A stretch of DNA of 42,735 nt from Gracilibacillus boraciitolerans JCM 21714 (GTDB lineage Bacteria; Bacillota; Bacilli; Bacillales; Amphibacillaceae), in the NCBI RefSeq assembly GCF_000521485.1, contig NZ_BAVS01000027.1:1-42735 (forward strand), given 5' to 3'. This document shows, in pieces, positions 35,776 through 42,735 of the stretch. The notes below the pieces were generated by a model. It made no database searches. It had not been told where the DNA came from and saw only the letters and a list, made by a program, of their open reading frames with translations. Both the position numbers and the translations under genes were made by a program. Numbering within the stretch: the stretch's first letter is position 1; each line of letters starts with the position of its first letter.

Positions 35776-38700
35776 ATGTTTCAGTCATTTATAAACAATC
35801 TTAAGAGCAAATTAGCTAAAAAAATGCAAAAAAGCACACCAGAACGATCAAACAGTTTGATGACAGTATAGAAAAGGAAATTGATAAACGAGTAGAACAA
35901 GAAGTTGAAACAAGATTAGAAAAAGAAGTACATAAAAGGTTAGAACAATTAAAAAATAAACAGAAAAAAGAGCAAAAGCAACATCAAGAAGTGGATAAAA
36001 TGTACCGTTCACAATTAAGGCAGGAGAAAATAAGCGCGTATGACAAGGATCGAGCTAATCTGAACAAGAACAAGCAACCACAATCAAGAGAGGCAGAAAT
36101 AGAAACTAATGAACGATTACTTGCTCAAAAACGTCTGGAAGAACAAACTTCGAGACGAGTCAAAGCGGAACTAGAGCGGAAAGAACAAATAAAGAATGAA
36201 AGTATAAAAGAGAAAAAGCTTGAACAAGAGCAACAATTAAAAGAACAGCAAAAAGCAAAATTAATCGAGTTGGAAAAGCGAGAAAAAGAAAGAAAAAAAA
36301 CAGAGGAAAAACTTAAAAAAGCACAAGAACTGGCAGCATCTTTCAATCTTGAATTCGTTAATCAAAGTACTCCTTTGATGATTGCAGCAGAAAATAATGA
36401 TGTAGAACGAGTGAGGGAACTGTTAACTTCTGGTGCGAATCCGAATGTATGTAACAGATATCTCGAAACTCCATTAATATATGCACTAAAAAGCATCAAA
36501 AAAGGACCATTTCATGAAGTAGTAAAATTATTACTCGATCATGGAGCCAATCCACATGTTAAATCAACTTTGAATGTTACAGCATTTATGTACGCCAAAT
36601 CAAGAAATGATCAGAAGTCATTAGAATTGCTAAAAGCACACGATGTTGATGTAAGTGAATATAAGAAACCAAAATCTGAACGGCGACCAATCAAGAAAAA
36701 AACAACACGTCCAATCATCAATAAAGAGAGCCAGACAAAGGTTGCCAGTAAAACAAAAATGGCTGATGATACCTTAACAGCAAGCGATATTGACAGATCG
36801 CATGAATCCGAAAAGCATTTGTTCGATTCAGTAAGAATGCAAATAAGAGCAGAAATTAATAGATTAAAAGAAAATTTAAGAAGCAATGACCTTGGTGGTG
36901 CAGATGAATATACAAATGCTATTTTAAGAGAACATCGCTATAAGCAAATTGATCAATTAGAGAGACAATACACAAAGCCGTATTTTGGAAGAGTCATTTA
37001 TAGAAAAGGAAAACAAATCAAAAGTTTTTACATTGGTGAGCGTGGTTATGATGATTTGATTATATCATGGACAACACCTGCTGCCTCCCTCTTCTATCAA
37101 AAGAAATTAGGTAAGCAAAACCATCATACACTAGGTACGATAAACGTTGAACTGATCCGTCAATTTGACAATGGCAAAATTTATGATCTTTCTGTAACAG
37201 AAAGCGGGTATTACGACCCTGTGCTGCATCAAAAACTCGGGAAGCAATCCAGCCATCAGCTTGGGGGGGAGATTATCGAGACGATACAGGCTGAACAGGA
37301 TGCTATTTTGCGAACACCAAAGAATAGACCAATCCTGCTACAAGGGTCGGCAGGCAGTGGCAAAACAACGATTGCATTACATCGCATTCCCTTTTTATTA
37401 TATCAGTATAAAGAAATCAAACCCGAACAAATTCTTTTTCTCGGACCGAATAAACTGTTTTTAAACTATGTGGAAGCTGTGTTGCCAAATATAGGAGTAG
37501 AAAATGCAGAACAAAATACATTGGATAATTGGATCATCGAAAGAATTGACCCGGAAAGTCACGGTTATTCCCTTGCTGATTACAATGAAAATCTGAATAT
37601 TATGGAGAAAATGGACACTGGGAAAAAGGCAGAAATAATAAAAAAATGCAAAATAAAGGGCAGCATGCTATTTAAAAAAGCAATCAGCCATTATTTGACA
37701 GATTATATGAATTATTTTAGCAATGTTCCCGATTTTAGTTTCAGTTATAAAGATTTTTCTTTCAAAGTGCCAAGTGCAGAAATAAAAGATTGGTTTCAGC
37801 GTGCTTATCAATCTACTTTCTTCTACAATCGGAAACAGAAAATTATCCAGCGTTTAGCGGAACAATTTAGTTCTTCGCTGACAAGACATAAATTCGATGA
37901 GGAAGACGAAGAACTGTGTAAAGAAAAATTCGAGGCTAGTATCGAGCAATTTGAGCAACAGCAGTTGAAGTATATCGATATTTATCAGATCTATTTTCAG
38001 TTCATTTCAAATGAGAAGTTACTGAAATTTTATGCGAAAGATTGTTTTGCAGATTATGATACACTAAATTTCTTCGTACAATCTAGTAAATATTTTTATA
38101 CAGATAAAGAAATTGAGTATGATGATCTTGCTGGTTTATTCTCGATCTTCGCCAAACTACATGGGAAATACGGTGTTCCTGAGCGTAAACAAAAAAACAA
38201 AAAAAGATCTTATACGACAAAACGGTATCAGTATTTAGTTATTGACGAGGTTCAGGATTATAATCCATTTCAGATCGAAATAATAAAAGATGTAACAGAA
38301 AAAGGCTCCATGCTGTTAGTTGGTGATTTAGGACAAAGCATTCACCAGTACAGAGGAATATCAAATTGGGATCAATTAAGTCAATTGTTTAATGAGAACT
38401 TACTCTACCAAGAGCTTAGCACTAGTTATCGTTCTACAAATGAAATAACGGATTTTGCCAACAAGATTATTCAGCCATACAGTGATGGATTATACAAATT
38501 ATCAAAACCTGTTGGCAGAAGCGGTAGCAAGCATTGTTTCGTATACACTAATACGGAACAAATGAGATCGGACCTGAGTAAAACGATCAGCAAAATTCAG
38601 GAAAAGGGTAGCAGTAACATTGGTATTATAACAAAAAGCCGAACTGAAGCTGCATCTATTTATAGTCAGCTCAACGAAATCGACGTAGGAGTGGAATTAT

Positions 38701-38921
38701 TATTAGATCACAATAATAGATATGAAGGTGGAATTGTTGTTTTGCCAGTCTATCTAAGTAAAGGCCTTGAATTCGAAGCAGTAATCGTTACAAATGTTAC
38801 GAAGGACCAGTATAAAAATTCACATGAGGATAGGAAATTACTCTATGTTGCCACAACAAGAGCATTAAATGAACTATTTATCGTCACAGAGGATGACGAT
38901 ATGTCAGAATTAATTGACTGA
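35776..38921 (+). pseudogene. Coiled-coil/ankyrin/HelD-like superfamily 1 helicase fusion (one-base frameshift near start)
   Basis: Repaired length about 1049 residues. Part 1: N-terminal highly charged coiled coil (about 190 residues of Glu/Lys/Arg heptads). Part 2: two to three ankyrin repeats (36360-36650; TPLMIAAENNDVERVRELL, TPLIYALKSI, LLLDHGANPHVKS). Part 3: a HelD-like body with YFGRVIYRKGKQIKSFYIG and ASLFYQKKLG, Walker A GSAGSGKTTIALHR, Walker B YLVIDEVQD, GDLGQSIHQYRG, STSYRST, SKGLEFEAVI and YVATTRALNELFIV. HelD removes stalled RNA polymerase from DNA; the ankyrin fusion is not in the standard protein. One T is missing in TTT 35856-35858, so most of the protein is an uninterrupted frame, which could also start at GTG 35991. 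It lies in a region of conflict genes. Confidence 0.82.
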
Positions 38922-38967
38922 TAGGAAGCCGCTTGCAAAATTGCGGATCCATGTAAAAGCAAGATTA

Positions 38968-38998
38968 AAGGCAATTTGGATTTTATTCAAATTGCCTT
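38968..38998 (+). terminator. Perfect 11-bp hairpin after the helicase gene
   Basis: Arms AAGGCAATTTG (38968-38978) and its complement (38988-38998), loop of nine, 46 bases after the stop. No long T run follows on either strand, so termination is likely but not certain. The remainder of 38922-39180 shows nothing else. Confidence 0.5.
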
Positions 38999-39180
38999 AA
39001 TGATCTATAAAATCATCAAGCTTATCTAAATTATCCAATGTCAGCAGTATCTACATTATCTTTTTTTAGAATTACTGCTGAAACTATCTTAGAAAGAATA
39101 ATAAAACGCGATTGATCGATTTTATTCCAATATACTATTCGACAAAATCCAGTTAGTGACATGCACTATAGCAAAACGTG

Positions 39181-40722
39181 TTACTGTGTCCCTTGATAGA
39201 CTTTCACACCATCTCTTCCTGCGTCCTTTGCTTGATACATGGCTTTGTCTGCTATCTGATAGATCTCTTCAAATGGTGCAATTGCATTTACTTGAATAAC
39301 TCCTACACTTACTGTTAATTCTTCTGTTATGGATACATCTATTTCTTTACTTGTGATTTTAAGCGCTTGTTGAAAAGCTTTCACTTGTTTTACCGTTACC
39401 TTACTATCTGCTCTTAGTAAAAACGCCTAATTCTTCTCCACCAAGTCGTGTTACTTCGGCATCTTTTTCGGGGGAAGTGTTGACGAATTAAATCGGCTAC
39501 TTGTTGAAGTACTTTATCACCAATAAAATGTCCATAACGATCATTGAAATGTTTAAAATAATCGATGTCTAATAAAAGGAATGTATACTCGGCATCTTTA
39601 TCGCGTTTATTATATTTATCAATAAATGCTCGCCGATTAGATAATTTGGTTAACGGATCTTTTATAGCCATTTCCTGTAATCGCTTCTCATACAACGTCT
39701 TATCTGTTACGTCTTTCCAGACAACAAGAAACAAATCATCTAAACGGTTACCGAGTCTCGTCACATGGATGTCATAATACATATTTGCACGATGATAGGA
39801 TAACTTTGTCATTTGGTTGTTTTCTATTGCATCTATTAGTGGCTGCACCTCTCGGAAAAATTGGTTTACATGCTGATCGATTACTTCAACTAAATAATTT
39901 TCTACTTGAAATAATCGATGAAAAATTTCGATGCTTACATGATTAACTTCAACAATTTTCCCTAGTGGGTCGATTAGTACAATTCCCTCATCAAGGCGAT
40001 CTAATACTGCTTGTCTAGACACTGGCCAAACGGTATTTACATCTCTTTTGTTGTTCACAATAATTTAATAACAACGCCATCGAACTAAATGGTAAAGCGA
40101 TCTTTCCGGGAATTTCAAAGGTTAACATAGGCGTGATAATTACTGCGAGCACAGGTAATGAAACAACACATGCTGATAGCCAATGTACTACTCGATATTG
40201 TTTTGGTACATCAAACATATTCCGAAGTAAAAGAAATATCGTTACTAAAGTTAACACAAAAGGATAAACCCCCCCTAGAAAAGAATTTAAGGCTGTCGAC
40301 TGAATCGAGATTTCTGTAAAATTCCATACTTGGACAACAGCTACATCTGAGCGCATCAGTCCGTGAAGTGGATCCGTATAAACTAGTAAAATATCAATTA
40401 TTGATACTGTTCCAAGAATACCTATCCATTTCATCGTTTTGGCAGGTGCTGCATGATATAACTCACGAGCATAACCAAGCAGGAATACTGATATAAGGAT
40501 GATAGCAATCTGCTGCATATTACGTAATCGCAGCATCCAATCAAAGTCATCTATTACTAATTCTAGTACAGTCAAGAACATGAATATACCACACAATCCT
40601 GCCGCAATGGCCAGCAATATTCTCGACAATTTTCTTGGTGGTTTCAATAGGGCTAGTGAAACAAAAACGACACATAGTGCGAGCGCTGTCAGAAAAAATA
40701 GGTATGGATCAATCCAATTCAT
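39181..40722 (-). pseudogene. 7TM-PAS-GGDEF membrane diguanylate cyclase-like protein, frameshifted
   Basis: Seven or eight N-terminal transmembrane helices of the histidine-kinase-N 7TM type, then a PAS domain (LDRLDEGIVLIDPLGKIVEVN), then GGDEF (DPLTKLSNRRAF, LLLDIDYFKHFNDRYGH, TRLGGEELGV, SVGVIQVN, ADKAMYQAKDAGRDGV). It would sense an extracellular or membrane cue and make c-di-GMP. The signature reads GGEEL rather than GGDEF/GGEEF, so activity is uncertain, and no RxxD inhibitory site is seen. Three breaks: one extra base near 40064-40066 between the 7TM and PAS parts, C5 instead of C4 at 39470-39474, and an A5 run at 39419-39423. Repaired length is about 514 residues. ATG 40722 follows GGAGG. 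Confidence 0.8.
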
Positions 40723-40889
40723 GACAAAAGTAACCTCCAATATTCTAATTAGAGGATCTAATATTATCATGAAGTGGTCATAAATATACAAATTTTAATT
40801 ACAAAAACACGAGATTTTTGCCGAATAACTTTCATTTAATCTCGAAAAAAATTAAAAATGCACTCTATAATAACTATTATTATCCCATG
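40723..40889. other. Intergenic DNA upstream of the GGDEF gene
   Basis: AT-rich; no gene or convincing promoter identified. Confidence 0.35.
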
Positions 40890-41066
40890 TAGTAGGCTTA
40901 TTTTCAGATGACGAAACAATTCTTGCCCCCCCTCAGAATCGTAGATCATCGCAATTTAACTGTACACACATATAATGAAGAACTCGCTCTTGAAGTCTTT
41001 CAACAACTACTTAACTATCTCAATCTGATAGAAAAATGGTTAAAGCAAATAGTTCAACGATTTTAA
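40890..41066 (+). pseudogene. Third hepT remnant (C-terminal half)
   Basis: From GGCTTATTTTCAGATGACG it follows the 3' half of the intact hepT gene and in the correct frame still encodes DHRNLTVHTYNEEL, then LIEKWLKQIVQRF and a stop. The RX4HXY motif is retained but the N-terminal half, start codon and partner mntA are absent. A C7 run (40926-40932) and small changes interrupt the frame just before the motif. Confidence 0.8.
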
Positions 41067-41148
41067 CTTTTACAATAAAGCAATCGACACAATTTAAGTT
41101 ATTTCCTTCACATTTTTTGTTGTTTATTATAATCCATTACCATTCGAT

Positions 41149-41210
41149 AATATGTGTCCTACATACGTGAACATTTATCTTTTTTAGGGGGGGTCTGTCA
41201 CCTTTTCTGA
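41149..41210. repeat. REP-like repeat family B
   Basis: TATGTGTCCTACATACGTGA, ACATTTATCTTTTTA, a G7 run (41187-41193) and TCTGTCACC. The closest relative is the copy at 31144-31198. It lies between the third hepT remnant and the DUF488 genes. Confidence 0.6.
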
Positions 41211-41223
41211 CATCATACACAGA

Positions 41224-41670
41224 TCATTGCAAATGAATAATTTCTACATTAGCAAAGTTTTCTTTTATATATTCAGATAACAAACTTCTATGACAATGAG
41301 TATGATTATGTTCACTACATAAAAAACAAACGGTATCACTTGTTGTGAATAAGTCATCGATATTATTTTTAATTTCACGTTCTTCTAGTAAAGCTAAATA
41401 TTTTTTGGTATATTCGTTCCAAGTTATTTTATTGTTTTTAAAATCTTTAAGTATATCTTTTGTTGGTGCCATATCCACACGATGAATGTATTTTATATTC
41501 ATAAACTCTTCAAGAATGAATTTTAAATCCTTTTTTTTCGCAAAACCTGATAGTTGCGATGTATTATTCAGTCTTGTATCAATTAAGCAAGTAACTTTTT
41601 CACTTCTTAAGAGTTCTAAAAAATGTTGCAGTGACTTTTGTGCAAACCCAATCGTTACAATTTTAGCCAT
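41224..41670 (-). CDS. DUF488-family protein
   Basis: About 148 residues. DUF488 motifs: IVTIGFAQKSLQHFLELL, CLIDTRLNN, SGFAKKKDLKFIL, and the terminal CFLCSEHNHTHCHRSLLSEY with paired cysteines and a CHR motif. DUF488 proteins are small, metal- or nucleotide-associated proteins of unknown reaction, frequent near restriction, repair and defence genes. Second gene of a two-gene unit: its start lies 14 bases after the stop of the other DUF488 gene. ATG 41670 is chosen because AGAGGAG is well spaced to it and too close to ATG 41676. Confidence 0.8.
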   Translation of the reverse strand: MAKIVTIGFAQKSLQHFLELLRSEKVTCLIDTRLNNTSQLSGFAKKKDLKFILEEFMNIKYIHRVDMAPTKDILKDFKNNKITWNEYTKKYLALLEEREIKNNIDDLFTTSDTVCFLCSEHNHTHCHRSLLSEYIKENFANVEIIHLQ

Positions 41671-41683
41671 ACTCATACTCCTC

Positions 41684-42118
41684 TTAAAATAGTGATAATT
41701 GATCTTGTTTTACTGGGTTTAACTCCAAAACTTTTACCCCCCCATAAGTCTTAAAGAACTCCCCCCCAACTAATTTACGATGACAAATTCGATGATCACT
41801 ACAAAAGCAAATCAGAACGACATTATTACCCGCCAATAATTTTTTATAAACATATCTTAAACCTATAAGTTTTGTTTCATTTTTTAATTCTTCATTAAAC
41901 CTTTCTTTATAATTATCCCACCATTGTTCAGCTGGTTTGCCTTTCCATTCATTCACAAATAATTTAAATAGATAAGGAGATGGTGATAGTTCCTTAACGA
42001 CAGTAGTATTTGGTAAATCAGCTCCAGCTCTAGTGATTTGTAATAATTCAGCATCCTCTTTTAAATAACGCAAACCTTGTGGATTACTTGTATAAAGTTT
42101 ACCAGTTGGTTTTTTCAT
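41684..42118 (-). CDS. DUF488-like protein
   Basis: About 144 residues. The N-terminal half begins GKLYTSNPQGLRYLKED and is specific to a subset of the family. The C-terminal half has VVLICFCSDHRICHRKLVGG, the DUF488 cysteine/CHR region. It is a diverged paralogue of the next gene. Two G7 tracts fall in the last 30 codons (KLVGGEFFKTYGGVKVLEL), each adding a glycine compared with what I expect of the family. ATG 42118 is preferred over ATG 42127 because AGAGGTG is too close to the latter. A strong promoter lies upstream. Confidence 0.7.
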   Translation of the reverse strand: MKKPTGKLYTSNPQGLRYLKEDAELLQITRAGADLPNTTVVKELSPSPYLFKLFVNEWKGKPAEQWWDNYKERFNEELKNETKLIGLRYVYKKLLAGNNVVLICFCSDHRICHRKLVGGEFFKTYGGVKVLELNPVKQDQLSLF

Positions 42119-42138
42119 TTCATTCACCTCTTGTTTTT

Positions 42139-42167
42139 ATTATAAATCATAATTAAAAAAATAACAA
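42139..42167 (-). promoter_or_regulatory. Sigma-A promoter of the DUF488 gene pair
   Basis: Minus-strand TTGTTA (42162-42167), 17 bases, TATAAT (42139-42144), 21 bases before the start codon. Confidence 0.75.
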
Positions 42168-42174
42168 AGATACA

Positions 42175-42189
42175 TGGATAACGTTTCCA
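42175..42189. promoter_or_regulatory. Palindromic site between divergent genes (operator candidate)
   Basis: TGGATAACGTTTCCA has TGGA/TCCA ends and an AACGTT core. It lies just upstream of the minus-strand -35 and in the leader of the plus-strand gene. It resembles a degenerate cre or LacI-family operator (about two mismatches to cre). Confidence 0.35.
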
Positions 42190-42236
42190 AAATATGATAA
42201 AATATACTTAGTTAATTTTAATTAGGAGGCATTAAA

Positions 42237-42701
42237 ATGAGAATAGTAATTTCAGCTGTCACGAAGGCGTTTGACAAATATTGTATTGCAGGTTTAACTG
42301 AAAATGGCCAATGGGTGAGGCCAATTCCTAACAGTTTTACTACTCGTTTTTGGGAGGAATCGGATTTACGATTCGGAAATAAAAATGACTTTCTGAGATC
42401 GGGCGATATTATAGAATTTCAAGGATATGAGCCTACTTCCTTTCAACATGAAAACCATATTGAAGATATTGTTGTAAAAGATGGTAAAATTACTTTTTTG
42501 AGAAGATATTCCAACTATGAATTAATTAATTTTCTTGTAGGTAAAGAAGATAATAGAACAATATTTCAAAATACAGTGCATGCAAACGGAAGAAGTCTAT
42601 GTCTTGTAAAACCTGATCAAATTCGCTTTGAGGTTACTAAATATTTTGACCAACCTAAAAAACCTAAACTAGTACTAAACAAACAGGAGTTTTCTACCTG
42701 A
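42237..42701 (+). CDS. Probable dual-OB-domain protein
   Basis: 154 residues. It begins RIVISAVTKAFDKYCIAGLT, then GQWVRPIP, LRSGDIIEFQGYEPTSFQHENH and IEDIVVKD, with later SLCLVKPDQIRFEV. The VRP and GDII patterns match what I recall of the DuOB (dual OB-containing) family. Those proteins are small, beta-rich and probably bind nucleic acid or nucleotides, and are found near DUF488 and defence genes. A very good TTAGGAGG site precedes the ATG. It ends at 42701 with STLOP-free frame before it; the protein may be complete or slightly truncated at its C-terminus (LNKQEFST). It is divergent from the DUF488 pair with a shared 118-base control region. Confidence 0.6.
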   Translation: MRIVISAVTKAFDKYCIAGLTENGQWVRPIPNSFTTRFWEESDLRFGNKNDFLRSGDIIEFQGYEPTSFQHENHIEDIVVKDGKITFLRRYSNYELINFLVGKEDNRTIFQNTVHANGRSLCLVKPDQIRFEVTKYFDQPKKPKLVLNKQEFST

Positions 42702-42735
42702 ATTATTCATAAAAAATTTTAAAACAGTCAAATCC

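Overview
The window reads as chromosome of a low-GC, Gram-positive, flagellated Bacillaceae. The evidence is AT-rich DNA with strong GGAGG-type ribosome sites, a TapA/SipW/TasA-type biofilm cluster, a SigI-RsgI pair, a sigma-D-type flagellin promoter, and an exopolysaccharide cluster resembling B. subtilis ydaJ-ydaL-ydaM. A halophilic genus such as Gracilibacillus or Virgibacillus is plausible, but this is inference only. There are no rRNA or tRNA genes, CRISPR arrays or intact insertion sequences.

Layout. 1-2.2 kb: amyloid-matrix cluster tapA-sipW-tasA-like, closed by a terminator. 2.3-2.8 kb: hairpin-rich non-coding DNA. 3.06 kb: stand-alone EAL (c-di-GMP phosphodiesterase) gene. 4.4-10.6 kb: exopolysaccharide operon with two DUF2334 proteins, a family 2 glycosyltransferase and a GH8-like protein, behind a promoter with a perfect palindrome. 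10.7-14.4 kb (minus strand): rsgI-sigI, a secreted acidic protein ending in 11-residue charged repeats, and a lipoprotein. 14.5-20 kb: a decayed C39-like protease, two small coiled-coil genes, an Rpn-type nuclease translationally coupled to comM, and a Gfo/Idh oxidoreductase. 20.6-24.8 kb: small unknown genes, an intact MntA/HepT toxin-antitoxin pair, and an AbiL-like ATPase plus RloB-family pair. 25.1-30.6 kb: two large flagellins, one with an inserted metallopeptidase (flagellinolysin) and one giant with about seven repeats in its variable region. 31.5-34.7 kb: a UPP-synthase paralogue, a DUF4153/4173 membrane protein, and a HAAS-domain protein with its PadR regulator. 34.9-41.1 kb: an orphan MntA with a deleted HepT, a coiled-coil/ankyrin/HelD-like helicase fusion, a 7TM-PAS-GGDEF protein, and a third HepT remnant. 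41.2-42.7 kb: two DUF488-type genes divergent from a probable dual-OB protein.

How it fits together. The left part is surface and biofilm biology (amyloid fibre, polysaccharide, c-di-GMP turnover). The centre is the flagellar filament. The 21-25 kb and 35-42.7 kb stretches look like accessory islands of conflict genes, separated by two families of dispersed, REP-like intergenic repeats.

Two window-wide oddities matter for every reading. First, about thirteen genes carry one or more single-base indels or stops, nearly all repaired by one or two bases at a short homopolymer. Either the sequence has indel errors or the region is decaying. Second, G/C homopolymers show a sharp excess of length exactly 7 (about 26 by eye), nearly all in frame in coding DNA. 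Several add one Gly or Pro to a conserved family motif, as if an ancestral run of 4 had gained three bases. I treat broken genes as pseudogenes as sequenced, but their function calls are for the repaired frame.
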